From Mycobacterium numidiamassiliense (lineage in GTDB: Bacteria; Actinomycetota; Actinomycetes; Mycobacteriales; Mycobacteriaceae), in contig NZ_FUEZ01000004.1 in assembly GCF_900157365.1 (NCBI RefSeq), positions 4,184,966 through 4,248,965 on the forward strand: a stretch of DNA of 64,000 nucleotides, written 5' to 3'. The notes below the pieces were generated by a model, which was given only the letters and a program-made list of their open reading frames with translations, ran no database searches and was not told where the DNA came from. Each line of letters starts with the position of its first letter. Position 1 is the first letter of the stretch. Both the position numbers and the translations under genes were made by a program. Below are positions 34,659 through 43,986 of this stretch, in pieces.

Positions 34659-35589
34659 CGGCGATCTAGATGCTCAAAGCCCCGCAGCGGACCTAGTGCG
34701 CGTATATCTCAACGGGATCGGTAAAACGGCGTTGCTCAACGCCGCGGGGGAAGTTGAACTTGCCAAGCGCATCGAGGCGGGCCTCTACGCCGATCACCTA
34801 CTCGCAACTCGTAAGCGCCTCGGCGAGAACCGCAAACGTGAGTTGGCGGCCGTGGCACGCGACGGTGAGGCAGCGCGACGTCATCTGCTGGAAGCCAACC
34901 TGCGCCTAGTGGTCTCGCTGGCCAAGCGCTACACGGGACGCGGGATGCCGTTGCTGGATCTGATCCAAGAGGGCAACCTCGGCTTGATCCGCGCGATGGA
35001 GAAGTTCGACTACACAAAGGGATTCAAGTTCTCCACGTATGCCACCTGGTGGATCCGCCAGGCCATCACCCGGGGCATGGCGGACCAGAGCCGCACCATC
35101 CGGCTTCCGGTTCATCTCGTCGAGCAGGTCAACAAGCTGGCGCGGATCAAGCGGGAGATGCACCAGAACCTGGGGCGTGAAGCCACCGACGAGGAACTGG
35201 CCGCCGAATCCGGCATTCCGGTCGAGAAGATCAACGACCTGCTCGAGCACAGCCGCGACCCGGTGAGCCTGGACATGCCGGTCGGCTCCGAAGAGGAAGC
35301 CCCGCTGGGCGATTTCATCGAGGACGCCGAAGCGATGTCCGCCGAGAACGCGGTGATCGCCGAGTTGTTGCACACCGACATCCGCAGCGTGCTGGCCACT
35401 CTCGACGAGCGTGAGCATCAGGTGATCCGGCTGCGGTTCGGCCTGGACGACGGGCAGCCCCGCACCCTCGACCAGATCGGCAAGCTGTTCGGTCTGTCCC
35501 GCGAGCGGGTTCGTCAGATCGAGCGCGACGTGATGTGCAAGCTGCGCAACGGCGAGCGGGCCGATCGGTTGCGGTCGTACGCGAGTTGA
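34630..35589 (+). CDS. sigB: Principal-like sigma factor SigB
   Basis: 319 residues of group 2 sigma-70 with regions 1.2-4.2 and without the long N-terminal arm of SigA. Region 2 contains FDYTKGFKFSTYATWWIRQA, region 4.2 GLSRERVRQIERDVMCKLRN. SigB governs general stress and stationary-phase genes. GGGAGG lies 7 nt before the ATG. Transcribed from an ECF-type promoter and followed by a strong hairpin before ideR. Confidence 0.96.
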   Translation: MANATTSRFDGDLDAQSPAADLVRVYLNGIGKTALLNAAGEVELAKRIEAGLYADHLLATRKRLGENRKRELAAVARDGEAARRHLLEANLRLVVSLAKRYTGRGMPLLDLIQEGNLGLIRAMEKFDYTKGFKFSTYATWWIRQAITRGMADQSRTIRLPVHLVEQVNKLARIKREMHQNLGREATDEELAAESGIPVEKINDLLEHSRDPVSLDMPVGSEEEAPLGDFIEDAEAMSAENAVIAELLHTDIRSVLATLDEREHQVIRLRFGLDDGQPRTLDQIGKLFGLSRERVRQIERDVMCKLRNGERADRLRSYAS

Positions 35590-35633
35590 CACACCGGCGG
35601 CGCCGATGAGCGCTTCCAGGTAATCGGGTAGCT

Positions 35634-35663
35634 GTATGCCCGCCGCAGACGCGGCGGGCATAC
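35634..35663 (+). terminator. Strong hairpin terminator after sigB
   Basis: A perfect 13-bp inverted repeat (GTATGCCCGCCGC / GCGGCGGGCATAC) with a 4-nt AGAC loop, 45 bp after the sigB stop and about 70 bp before the ideR start. No T-run follows, as is frequent in mycobacteria. It should separate sigB from ideR transcription. Confidence 0.75.
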
Positions 35664-35735
35664 TGCTTGCTTAGGGAGCGTCAAACGCATTTCGGCGGAC
35701 CGCCAAGTAGACTCAGCGTCAATGGAGGGTGCTGG

Positions 35736-36431
35736 ATGAACGACCTGGTTGATACCACCGAGATGTACCTGCGGACCATCTACGACCTCGAAGAAGAGGG
35801 TGTGACGCCGCTTCGGGCTCGTATCGCCGAACGGCTCGACCAGAGTGGGCCGACCGTCAGCCAGACCGTGTCCCGGATGGAGCGCGACGGGTTGCTCCAT
35901 GTGGCCGGGGACCGACACCTCGAGCTCACCGACAAGGGCCGGGCGCTGGCTGTCTCCGTGATGCGCAAACACCGCCTCGCCGAGCGGCTGCTCGTCGACG
36001 TCATCGGGGTGCCGTGGGAGGAAGTACACGCCGAGGCGTGCCGGTGGGAACACGTGATGAGCGAGGAAGTCGAGCGGCGGCTGGTCAAGGTGCTCAACCA
36101 CCCGACGACGTCTCCATTCGGCAACCCGATTCCCGGTCTGCTGGATCTGGGTGTGGGCCCGGATTCCGGTGCCGACGACGCCAACCTGGTCCGCCTGACC
36201 GAATTGCCGTCGGGATCACCGGTCGCGGTGGTCGTCCGCCAGCTCACCGAGCACGTGCAGGGCGACATCGACCTGATCACCCGGCTCAAGGACGCAGGCG
36301 TCGTCCCCAACGCGCGCGTGATCGTCGAAACCAGTCCCGCGGGCGCCGGGGTGACCATCCTGATCCCGGGGCACGAGAACGTCACGCTGCCGCACGAAAT
36401 GGCGCATGCCGTCAAGGTCGAGAAGGTCTAA
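35736..36431 (+). CDS. ideR: Iron-dependent repressor IdeR
   Basis: 231-residue DtxR-family regulator. The N-terminal winged helix-turn-helix is followed by both metal sites: M10, C102, E105, H106 (site 2) and H79, E83, H98 (site 1) are all at the known positions. A C-terminal SH3-like domain covers residues ~150-231. With Fe2+ it represses siderophore genes and activates storage. ATG chosen from the GGAGGG site and the DtxR N-terminus; a TAGACT -10 box at 35708-35713 lies upstream. Confidence 0.97.
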   Translation: MNDLVDTTEMYLRTIYDLEEEGVTPLRARIAERLDQSGPTVSQTVSRMERDGLLHVAGDRHLELTDKGRALAVSVMRKHRLAERLLVDVIGVPWEEVHAEACRWEHVMSEEVERRLVKVLNHPTTSPFGNPIPGLLDLGVGPDSGADDANLVRLTELPSGSPVAVVVRQLTEHVQGDIDLITRLKDAGVVPNARVIVETSPAGAGVTILIPGHENVTLPHEMAHAVKVEKV

Positions 36432-36436
36432 CCCCG

Positions 36437-37495
36437 CTACCCGGCACATCGGCCAGAGGCCCGCCGCGGCGGTAGCCGTACCCCGAGCCGCTTGGCCATT
36501 CGGTATCCGGTGATGGCGAGTTCGCGGATCTGCTCGGGCCGCAGGCCGGACTGCAACGCCGTGTCGAGCATGCCCGCCATCCGATGGTCCGGCTCGCAGC
36601 GCAGCGCGGCTTCCAGCGACACCCCGGCCAGCGGCCCATCGCCACGCACGTAGGCGCTGAAGGCGAGTAGCACCAGCGCCTCGACCCGCCACGGCGCGGG
36701 CAGCGTGCGCGCCAGCAGTGCCCACAAAGTCTCTGCCTCACCGGCTTTTTCGCTGACGGCCAGCGCGTAGAGCGTGTCCCGCACCTGCACGTCGCGCAGT
36801 GCGCAGCCCAGCGCGGCGACCTCGGCGTCGGACACCGATTGGCCGCGTGCCACGCGCGCTGCGGCGGCCATCGCGTCTTCCACGTCGCGGCGCCCGCACG
36901 CCAACGGATCTTCCCGATGCGCGACCGCACGCCGGGCCGCATGCTGGGAGGCCGCGGCGACCACCGCGGCGCTGCGCGACAGGTCGTCGGGCGCGATGAC
37001 CGCCTGCAGGTCGGCGCGGCGTGGGTAGAGCCGCCGCCCCTGCAGCACCGCCGCGGCGGCCAAGGGCGACGCCGAGGGGTCGTCGACCGCGCCGCCCGAC
37101 CCGCAGCCGTCCACGCAATGCCAGCGGCCGCCGACCGCGACACGGTCGACCACGTGCGCCGCCCACAGCTCAATATCATTCTGCGCCAACGCCTTTGAGA
37201 GCACAGCGCAAAGTTGCCGGTATTCGGAGTTGCACTGCGGGCAGTGCGCACCATCGGCGTCCACGATCACGGCAATCATGGCCTCGGGCGCGGCCGCGGC
37301 GGCAATCTCAACGAGGTGGTCAACGCGGTCGATGAGGTCATCAGAGAGGTCAACGCGCATCACCGCCCCCAATTCACCGTCCCCCAACGACACCAGGACC
37401 AATGAATTTTCCGGAACGAAGCCGAGAACAGCCGGTAGCGCTGCGATCAGCGCTGCCGGGTGATTCAGTTCGAAGTCAGGCGAATACGTCGTCAT
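36437..37495 (-). CDS. DUF4192 family protein
   Basis: 352 residues, the same as Rv2712c. Features are the N-terminal DFELNHPAALIAALPAVLGFVPENSLVLVSL, an Ala/Arg-rich centre and the C-terminal ALRCEPDHRMAGMLDTALQSG helical part. Widely conserved in actinobacteria; function unknown. Convergent with ideR (5 bp between stops) and divergent from sthA. Confidence 0.88.
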   Translation of the reverse strand: MTTYSPDFELNHPAALIAALPAVLGFVPENSLVLVSLGDGELGAVMRVDLSDDLIDRVDHLVEIAAAAAPEAMIAVIVDADGAHCPQCNSEYRQLCAVLSKALAQNDIELWAAHVVDRVAVGGRWHCVDGCGSGGAVDDPSASPLAAAAVLQGRRLYPRRADLQAVIAPDDLSRSAAVVAAASQHAARRAVAHREDPLACGRRDVEDAMAAAARVARGQSVSDAEVAALGCALRDVQVRDTLYALAVSEKAGEAETLWALLARTLPAPWRVEALVLLAFSAYVRGDGPLAGVSLEAALRCEPDHRMAGMLDTALQSGLRPEQIRELAITGYRMAKRLGVRLPPRRASGRCAG

Positions 37496-37599
37496 GAGAC
37501 CCCACGCTGACGGGCGCCACCGTCAGGCCGCGTTCGCGCATCTGCGATCCCGCGTCCTCTTGTGGAGAAAGTCTCGACTGTGGGCCTTATCGTCTACTC

Positions 37600-39015
37600 A
37601 TGGGTTCGATGCAGGAATACGACATCGTCGTGATCGGTTCGGGGCCTGGGGGTCAGAAGGCCGCGATCGCCTCGGCGAAGCTGGGCAAGTCCGTGGCAAT
37701 CGTCGAGCGCGGCCAAATGCTCGGGGGCGTGTGTGTCCAGACGGGCACCATTCCGTCAAAGACGTTGCGCGAGGCGGTTCTTTACCTCACCGGGATGAGT
37801 CAGCGCGAATTGTACGGCGCGAGCTACCGGGTGAAGGAAAAGATCACCCCGGCCGATCTGCTGGCCCGCACGCAGCACGTGATCGGCAAGGAAGTCGACG
37901 TGGTGCGAAACCAGTTGATGCGCAACCGCGTCGACCTGCTGATCGGACACGCCCGATTCGTCGACCCCCACACCGTCGAGGTCGAAGACCCCTCCCGCCG
38001 CGAAAAGCTGACCATCAGCGGCAAGTACATCGTCGTTGCCACCGGCACCAGGCCGGCACGACCGTCCGGAGTCGAGTTCGACGAGGACCGGGTGCTCGAC
38101 TCCGACGGGATCCTTGACCTCAAGACGCTGCCCGCCTCGATGGTCGTGGTGGGCGCCGGTGTGATCGGCATCGAGTACGCCTCGATGTTCGCCGCGTTGG
38201 GCACCAAGGTGACCGTCGTGGAAAAGCGCAGTGACATCCTGGACTTCTGCGACTCGGAGATCGTCGAGGCGCTGAAGTTCCACCTGCGCGACCTGGCGGT
38301 GACCTTCCGGTTCGGCGAGGAGGTGACCGCCGTCGACGTCGGCGCCGCCGGCACCATCACCACGCTGGCCAGCGGAAAGCAGATTCCTGCCGATACGGTG
38401 ATGTATTCGGCGGGACGCCAGGGTCAGACCGATCACCTCGACCTGCACAACGCGGGCCTCGAGGTCGAGGGCCGCGGGCGGATCTGGGTCGACGACAAGT
38501 TCAGGACCAAGGTCGAACACATCTACGCGGTCGGCGACGTCATCGGCTTCCCCGCCCTGGCCGCGACGTCGATGGAGCAGGGCCGGCTCGCCGCGTACCA
38601 CGCGTTCGGCGAGGCGTGCGACGGCATCACCGACCTCCAGCCGATCGGCATCTACTCGATCCCGGAGATCTCCTACGTCGGCGCCACCGAGGTGGAATTG
38701 ACCAAGGACTCGATCCCCTACGAGGTAGGCGTGGCCCGGTACCGCGAACTGGCCCGCGGCCAGATCGCCGGCGACTCCTACGGCATGCTCAAACTGCTGG
38801 TGTCCACCGACGACCTCAAGCTGCTCGGAGTCCACATCTTCGGCACCAGCGCCACCGAGATGGTGCACATCGGTCAGGCCGTGATGGGGTGTGGTGGCAC
38901 CGTCGAGTACCTGGTCGACGCGGTGTTCAACTACCCGACGTTCTCCGAGGCCTACAAGGTGGCCGCGCTCGACGTGATGAACAAGGTGCGGGCGCTCAAC
39001 CAGTTCCGCCGGTGA
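37600..39015 (+). CDS. sthA: Soluble pyridine nucleotide transhydrogenase SthA
   Basis: 471 residues of the flavin disulfide-reductase fold. FAD motif VIGSGPGGQKAAIASAKLG, NAD(P) motif VVVGAGVIGIEYASMFAALG and the C-terminal dimerisation domain are present. The site CVQTGTIPSK keeps only the first of the two redox cysteines, as in SthA rather than lipoamide dehydrogenase. It exchanges electrons between NADPH and NAD+. ATG 37600 follows TATCGT (37588-37593) by 6 nt; a second ATG lies three codons later. Matches Rv2713. Confidence 0.93.
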   Translation: MGSMQEYDIVVIGSGPGGQKAAIASAKLGKSVAIVERGQMLGGVCVQTGTIPSKTLREAVLYLTGMSQRELYGASYRVKEKITPADLLARTQHVIGKEVDVVRNQLMRNRVDLLIGHARFVDPHTVEVEDPSRREKLTISGKYIVVATGTRPARPSGVEFDEDRVLDSDGILDLKTLPASMVVVGAGVIGIEYASMFAALGTKVTVVEKRSDILDFCDSEIVEALKFHLRDLAVTFRFGEEVTAVDVGAAGTITTLASGKQIPADTVMYSAGRQGQTDHLDLHNAGLEVEGRGRIWVDDKFRTKVEHIYAVGDVIGFPALAATSMEQGRLAAYHAFGEACDGITDLQPIGIYSIPEISYVGATEVELTKDSIPYEVGVARYRELARGQIAGDSYGMLKLLVSTDDLKLLGVHIFGTSATEMVHIGQAVMGCGGTVEYLVDAVFNYPTFSEAYKVAALDVMNKVRALNQFRR

Positions 39016-39031
39016 TCGGCTGCGGTCGGCC

Positions 39032-39841
39032 CTAGCAGGGGTCGTCTAAATCGACCGGCACCGGATCGCCAGGGCCGCCGGCTTCGGCGCGGGCCAGGAG
39101 CTGGGAGATGTGTTGGTCGAACGGCGCTGAGTAGGAGACGTTCTCGGCGCACCCGCCACGCTCGAAACCACCGATCACCCCGATCACCGTGGTCCCGCTG
39201 ACCCACGGCGCGCCGCTGGTGCCGTTGACCAGCCCGTCGCAGATCAGCGAGGGAAAGCCCCCGTCGGTGACCGCGGTGCGGCCCTGACATCCGATCGGCG
39301 ATCCGCCGACGCCGGTGGGATAACCCACCACGGTGACGTGACTGCCCGGCGGCGGTGCGGTGCCCAGTGTCAGCGCCAATCCGGCGTGCGACTCCACTGA
39401 GCCGGCGTGGTCGCTGCTGACCCGCGCGATGGCGTAATCCGCGTGCGGATCCTTGCTGGCCAGCCAACGTGGATCCAAGTAGACGTTGTCGGCCGTCCAG
39501 ACGTCGGCCGGCGGCCCGTCACCGGCCATGCCGGGCGCAAAGCTGAACTGGGTGGCCCCCGCCAGACAGTGGGCGGCGGTCAGCACCAGGTTGCCGCCCG
39601 CGGAGTGCAGCACCGAGCCGGTGCACACGTGCTGGCTGCCGCCGTCCAGGAAGATCGCGCCCACCCGGCGGTCCGGTTCCACCGGACCCGCGACCGCGCC
39701 CTGCTCGAATTGACCGAGGTGCTGTGCCGACCCTCCCGAGCGCGCCGGCGGCGCGGTGGTTGGGGAGGCATGAGCGGGCGGCCGGGTGCACGACGCCATC
39801 AGCGTCAGCAGGCCGCACAGCAACAGCATTGGGATCCGCAT
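39032..39841 (-). CDS. Trypsin-like serine protease, putative lipoprotein
   Basis: 269 residues. Signal peptide MRIPMLLLCGLLTLMAS ends in a lipobox with C18, predicting a lipid-anchored exported protein, followed by a Pro/Ala/Ser linker. The chymotrypsin-fold triad is complete: H91 (LTAAHC), D135 (DYAIAR) and S209 (GTSGAP). Paired Cys at CTG/AHC and C185/C201 could form disulfides. AGGAG precedes the ATG. H37Rv has no gene between sthA and Rv2714, so this is an accessory gene. Substrate unknown. Confidence 0.85.
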   Translation of the reverse strand: MRIPMLLLCGLLTLMASCTRPPAHASPTTAPPARSGGSAQHLGQFEQGAVAGPVEPDRRVGAIFLDGGSQHVCTGSVLHSAGGNLVLTAAHCLAGATQFSFAPGMAGDGPPADVWTADNVYLDPRWLASKDPHADYAIARVSSDHAGSVESHAGLALTLGTAPPPGSHVTVVGYPTGVGGSPIGCQGRTAVTDGGFPSLICDGLVNGTSGAPWVSGTTVIGVIGGFERGGCAENVSYSAPFDQHISQLLARAEAGGPGDPVPVDLDDPC

Positions 39842-40061
39842 CGGCTCCTATCATGCCCGACCACACCCCCACCGGCTGAATTCAACGCGTTGGCTGCGCC
39901 GCGAGATTTGCTGGCCAACGCGCTCGAACAGGCCTGGAACAGGCAATCTGTGAAAGACGAATTACATTTGAGCCCCACTGCGTTTCGATTATTGGTGCCC
40001 GTTGAATTGGGGGACACTGGCTAGGGCACTCTGGAGACACCCCCGAGAGGAGGAAACCCCT

Positions 40062-41036
40062 ATGGCCCACCACCAGGACCCTGACGACGAGTACTACCAG
40101 CCAGGGCAATCCGGCATGTACGAACTCGAATTCCCGGCGCCCCATCTGGTGACGTCCGATGGCCGCGGCCCGGTGTTGGTCCACGCTTTGGAGGGTTTCT
40201 CCGATGCCGGTCACGCCATACGGCTGGCTGCCAGCCACCTGAAAGCGGTACTCGACGCCGAACTGGTCGCATCTTTCGCGATTGACGAATTGCTGGATTA
40301 CCGCTCGCGGCGGCCGCTGATGACCTTCAAGACCGATCACTTCACCAAATACGACGACCCGGAGCTCAGCCTGTACGCACTGCGTGACAGCGCCGGCACC
40401 CCGTTTCTGTTGCTGGCGGGATTGGAACCGGACCTGAAGTGGGAGCGTTTCATCACCGCGGTTCGCCTGCTGGCCGAGCGGCTCGCCGTGCGGCAGACCA
40501 TCGGTCTGGGCACCGTGCCGATGGCAGTTCCGCACACGCGGCCGATCACATTGACCGCGCACTCCAACAACAAGGACCTGATTGCCGACTTCCAGCCTTG
40601 GATCTCGGAGATCCAGGTCCCCGGCAGCGCATCCAACCTGCTGGAATACCGGATGGGCCAGCACGGTCACGAGGTCGTCGGGTTCACCGTGCATGTTCCG
40701 CATTACCTGACGCAGACCGACTATCCGGCCGCCGCGCAGGCATTGCTCGAGCAGGTCGCCAAGACCGCGTCGCTCGAGCTGCCGCTGTCGGCGCTGACCC
40801 AAGCCGCCGCCGAGATCCGGGCCAAGATCGACGAGCAGGTCGAGGCGAGCGCCGAGGTCGCTCAAGTGGTGACCGCACTCGAGCGCCAGTACGATGCCTT
40901 CATCGACGCTCAGGAGAACAGGTCGTTACTAAGCCGCGACGAGGACTTGCCCAGTGGTGACGAACTCGGCGCAGAATTCGAGCGATTCCTGGCCCAGCAG
41001 GCGGAGAAGAAGCGCGACGACGACGACCTGGCTTAA
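40062..41036 (+). CDS. PAC2 family protein
   Basis: 324 residues, matching Rv2714 in length. PAC2 (proteasome-assembly-chaperone-like) domain from VLVHALEGFSDAGHAIRLAA through FLLLAGLEPDLKWERF and TIGLGTVPMAVPHTRP. The C-terminal ~70 residues form charged helices (ALERQYDAFIDAQENRSLLS). Function in actinobacteria is unknown. A strong GAGGAGGAAA site precedes the ATG, which was chosen over an upstream ATG at 40002. Confidence 0.9.
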   Translation: MAHHQDPDDEYYQPGQSGMYELEFPAPHLVTSDGRGPVLVHALEGFSDAGHAIRLAASHLKAVLDAELVASFAIDELLDYRSRRPLMTFKTDHFTKYDDPELSLYALRDSAGTPFLLLAGLEPDLKWERFITAVRLLAERLAVRQTIGLGTVPMAVPHTRPITLTAHSNNKDLIADFQPWISEIQVPGSASNLLEYRMGQHGHEVVGFTVHVPHYLTQTDYPAAAQALLEQVAKTASLELPLSALTQAAAEIRAKIDEQVEASAEVAQVVTALERQYDAFIDAQENRSLLSRDEDLPSGDELGAEFERFLAQQAEKKRDDDDLA

Positions 41037-41071
41037 ACCCTCTGAGCTGGCCCGACAACAAGGTTGGGGAG

Positions 41072-42103
41072 ATGACCGAGCGGAAGCGCAAGACCGATCT
41101 TCGCCCGGTGCGCGAAGTGACTACCCCCACACTGCAATTCCGCACCATTCACGGTTACAAGCGGGCGTACCGCATCGCCGGGTCCGGGCCGGCGATCCTG
41201 CTCATCCACGGCATCGGTGACAACTCCACCACCTGGAATACCGTGCAGGCGAAGCTCGCTCAGCGCTATACGGTCATCGCTCCCGACCTGCTCGGCCATG
41301 GGCGGTCCGACAAGCCGCGCGCCGATTACTCGGTCGCTGCCTACGCCAACGGAATGCGCGACTTGCTTTCCGTGCTCGACATCGAGCGAGTGACGATCAT
41401 TGGTCACTCGCTTGGCGGTGGGGTGGCTATGCAATTCGCCTACCAGTTCCCGCATCTGGTTGAACGAGTGATCCTGGTCGCCGCGGGAGGCGTCACCAAG
41501 GACGTCAACGTCGTCTTCCGGCTGGCCTCGCTGCCGATGGGCACCGAGGCCCTGGCACTCCTGCGACTGCCGTTGGTGCTGCCTGCGGTACAAATGGCCG
41601 GGCGAGTCGCGGGCCTGGCGATCGGATCGACCGGCCTGGGCCGTGACCTGCCGAACGTGTTGCGCATCCTGGACGATCTGCCGGAGCCGACGGCCTCGTC
41701 GGCCTTCAGCCGGACGCTGCGGGCGGTGGTCGACTGGCGTGGCCAGATCGTCACCTTCCTGGATCGGTGCTACCTGACCGAAGCCATGCCGGTGCAGATC
41801 GTTTGGGGCACCAAGGATGTCGTGGTCCCGGTCCGGCACGCCCGGATGGCGCACGCCGCCATGCCGGGCTCGCGCCTCGAGATCTTCCAGGGCTCAGGTC
41901 ACTTTCCGTTCCACGACGACCCGGCTCGATTCATCGATGTGGTCCAGCGCTTCATCGACTCCACCGCGCCCGCCGAATACGATCAGACGGCGCTTCGTGC
42001 GTTGCTACGCAGCGGCGGTGGCGAACGGACGGTCACCGGCCCGGCCGACACCCGCGTCGCGGTGCTCAACGCCATGGGTTCCGACGAGCGCAGCGCTACC
42101 TGA
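41072..42103 (+). CDS. Alpha/beta hydrolase
   Basis: 343 residues, matching Rv2715. Oxyanion segment LIHGIGDNSTTW, nucleophile S113 in GHSLGGG, acid D249 in WGTKDVVVP and H277 in GSGHFPF make a complete catalytic triad. An insertion of helices (~150-230) forms the lid. Closest to hydrolases of aromatic- or lipid-degradation type; substrate not known. GGGGAG precedes the ATG. Follows the PAC2 gene by 35 bp. Confidence 0.92.
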   Translation: MTERKRKTDLRPVREVTTPTLQFRTIHGYKRAYRIAGSGPAILLIHGIGDNSTTWNTVQAKLAQRYTVIAPDLLGHGRSDKPRADYSVAAYANGMRDLLSVLDIERVTIIGHSLGGGVAMQFAYQFPHLVERVILVAAGGVTKDVNVVFRLASLPMGTEALALLRLPLVLPAVQMAGRVAGLAIGSTGLGRDLPNVLRILDDLPEPTASSAFSRTLRAVVDWRGQIVTFLDRCYLTEAMPVQIVWGTKDVVVPVRHARMAHAAMPGSRLEIFQGSGHFPFHDDPARFIDVVQRFIDSTAPAEYDQTALRALLRSGGGERTVTGPADTRVAVLNAMGSDERSAT

Positions 42104-42136
42104 TAATTCCGTTGACCCGGGTCGTACAGTCGGGTC

Positions 42137-42823
42137 ATGGGTATCGATGTCACGGTGCTGCGGGTATTCACCGATCCAGACGGGAACTACGGAAATCCGC
42201 TCGGCGTGGTCGACGCCTCGCAGGTCGATCCGGCTGAACGTCAACAGCTGGCCACCGAATTAGGCTACAGCGAAACGATATTCGTCACCCTGCCCGACGC
42301 CGGCTCAATGACTGCGGACGCCCACATCTACACTCCACGAACCGAACTTCCCTTCGCCGGCCACCCGACCGTCGGGGTGTCGTGGTGGCTGCGCGAGAGG
42401 GGAACCCCGATCCACACGCTTGCGGTGCCGGCTGGCATCGTCGAGGTGAGTTACCAAGGCGATCTCACCGGTGTCAGCGCACGCGGGCAGTGGGGCCCTG
42501 AGCTTGCGTACCGCGAATTTGATTCAGTCAGTGACCTTCTCGCGGCCGACCCCGCCGAATTTCCCGACGATGCCGCGCACTACCTGTGGGCGTGGATCGA
42601 TGAGTCCGCCGGGTCGTTGCGGTCTCGAATGTTCGCCGCGAATCTCGGCGTCACCGAAGACGAGGCGACCGGGTCCGCGGCGATACGGATAACCGAGCAT
42701 CTGGGCCGCGACCTGCACATCACACAGGGCAAGGGATCGATGCTCGAGACCACCTGGAGTGCCCAGGGCTGGGTCCAGGTAGCCGGTCGCGTCGTGAACG
42801 ACGGTGTGAGACAACTGAATTGA
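42137..42823 (+). CDS. PhzF family isomerase/epimerase-like protein
   Basis: 228 residues with the PhzF start VTVLRVFTDPDGNYGNPLGVV, the FAGHPTVG motif (as LPFAGHPTVGVSWWL) and C-terminal GKGSMLETTW. The catalytic Glu region EDEATGSAA is present. Family members isomerise or epimerise small metabolites; this is a short version, as is Rv2716. ATG follows a TACAGT -10 box (42125-42130) by 6 nt. Confidence 0.9.
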   Translation: MGIDVTVLRVFTDPDGNYGNPLGVVDASQVDPAERQQLATELGYSETIFVTLPDAGSMTADAHIYTPRTELPFAGHPTVGVSWWLRERGTPIHTLAVPAGIVEVSYQGDLTGVSARGQWGPELAYREFDSVSDLLAADPAEFPDDAAHYLWAWIDESAGSLRSRMFAANLGVTEDEATGSAAIRITEHLGRDLHITQGKGSMLETTWSAQGWVQVAGRVVNDGVRQLN

Positions 42824-42826
42824 AGT

Positions 42827-43312
42827 TCAGGCCTTGCGGTGCAACGCCGCGTCGAGGTGGTCCTGCAGGGGTTGCCCGACCGCAGCCATGCGCATTGAGT
42901 AAGACAGCTGGTCGCCATCGATGCGGAAGGTTCGGCCGAGCGCCGTCACCTCTTTGGCGGTCGGCGTCAAGCCGATTGACGTTGTGGCCAAATCGATTTC
43001 GATGAGGTCACCGGTCACCGTGTAGCTGCCAACCTCGATTTCGGTGATGCCATTCGGATGAGCGAGCACCAGCTCGACCCGGCCCGGCGCGGGCACGCGG
43101 AAATACCCTGTCTCGGCGTGCAGGGGTCTGCCATCGGCGACCGACTTGGTCTTTTGCGCGTAGGCCAAAAACGGCTTTCCCACATGGGAAAATACGACTT
43201 CCTCGAGATACTCGAAGGGCTGGATCGTCGGGTACTTGCCGGCACCTCGACCGGCCCACGTGCCCAGCAACGGCGCCAGTGCCTCGAGATCTGGATGCAA
43301 CTCCGGGAGCAT
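42827..43312 (-). CDS. Nitrobindin-like heme beta-barrel protein
   Basis: 161 residues of the FABP-like barrel family (DUF1794), matching Rv2717c. The N-terminal signature LLGTWAGRGAGKYPTI is typical, and the distal end QPLQDHLDAALHRKA carries the probable proximal heme His. Nitrobindins bind ferric heme and isomerise peroxynitrite or carry NO. Its stop is 4 bp from the PhzF stop (convergent). Confidence 0.9.
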   Translation of the reverse strand: MLPELHPDLEALAPLLGTWAGRGAGKYPTIQPFEYLEEVVFSHVGKPFLAYAQKTKSVADGRPLHAETGYFRVPAPGRVELVLAHPNGITEIEVGSYTVTGDLIEIDLATTSIGLTPTAKEVTALGRTFRIDGDQLSYSMRMAAVGQPLQDHLDAALHRKA

Positions 43313-43364
43313 GAAAACAGCCTAGCCCGCAGTCCGTTTCGGCCCGGGCCGCACGCCGGGACCG

Positions 43365-43829
43365 TCAGGTCGGGGTCGATACCTTGCGGTGTTCGCGCAG
43401 CGCCTCGATCTCGCGTTCGAAATCGTCGGCTGACGAGAAGGACCGGTATACCGATGCGAATCGCAGGTATGCGACCTCGTCGAGATCGCGCAACGGCCCC
43501 AGGATGGCCAGGCCGACCTCATGGCTGGGGATTTCCGGCGACCCCGCGGCGCGCACGGTGTCTTCCACCTGCTGGGCCAGCAGATTCAGCGCGTCCTCAT
43601 CGACTTGGCGGCCCTGACAGGCGCGGCGGACGCCCTTGATGACCTTCTCTCGACTGAACGGCTCGGTGACGCCACTGCGCTTCACGACGGCAAGAACGGC
43701 GGTTTCCACCGTTGAGAAGCGTCGCCCGCACTCGGGACATGAGCGTCGGCGCCGAATGGCTTGGCCTTCATCGGTTTCCCGCGAGTCGATTACCCGGGAA
43801 TCGGGGTGACGACAGAACGGACAGTGCAT
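43365..43829 (-). CDS. nrdR: Transcriptional repressor NrdR
   Basis: 154 residues. Zinc ribbon from C3, C6, C31, C34 (CPFC and CPEC) and an ATP-cone (VVKRSGVTEPFSREKVIKGV). It represses ribonucleotide reductase operons in response to (d)ATP. ATG of MHCPFCRHPDSRV is the universal NrdR start; the longer frame upstream is not expected. Matches Rv2718c. Confidence 0.96.
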   Translation of the reverse strand: MHCPFCRHPDSRVIDSRETDEGQAIRRRRSCPECGRRFSTVETAVLAVVKRSGVTEPFSREKVIKGVRRACQGRQVDEDALNLLAQQVEDTVRAAGSPEIPSHEVGLAILGPLRDLDEVAYLRFASVYRSFSSADDFEREIEALREHRKVSTPT

Positions 43830-43986
43830 GACCGCTCCTTTGCCGTGCCGGAATCTCGCAGAACACCCCGAGCGTACCTGTGCGCTCCCCCGCTGGGCCA
43901 ACATGGCCACAACATGGGTGTTCCGCTGGTCACGGGCACTGAGCAGCCTTGGCGTAGAGAGGTTTTCGCGGTGCTCGGCGCCGCCG

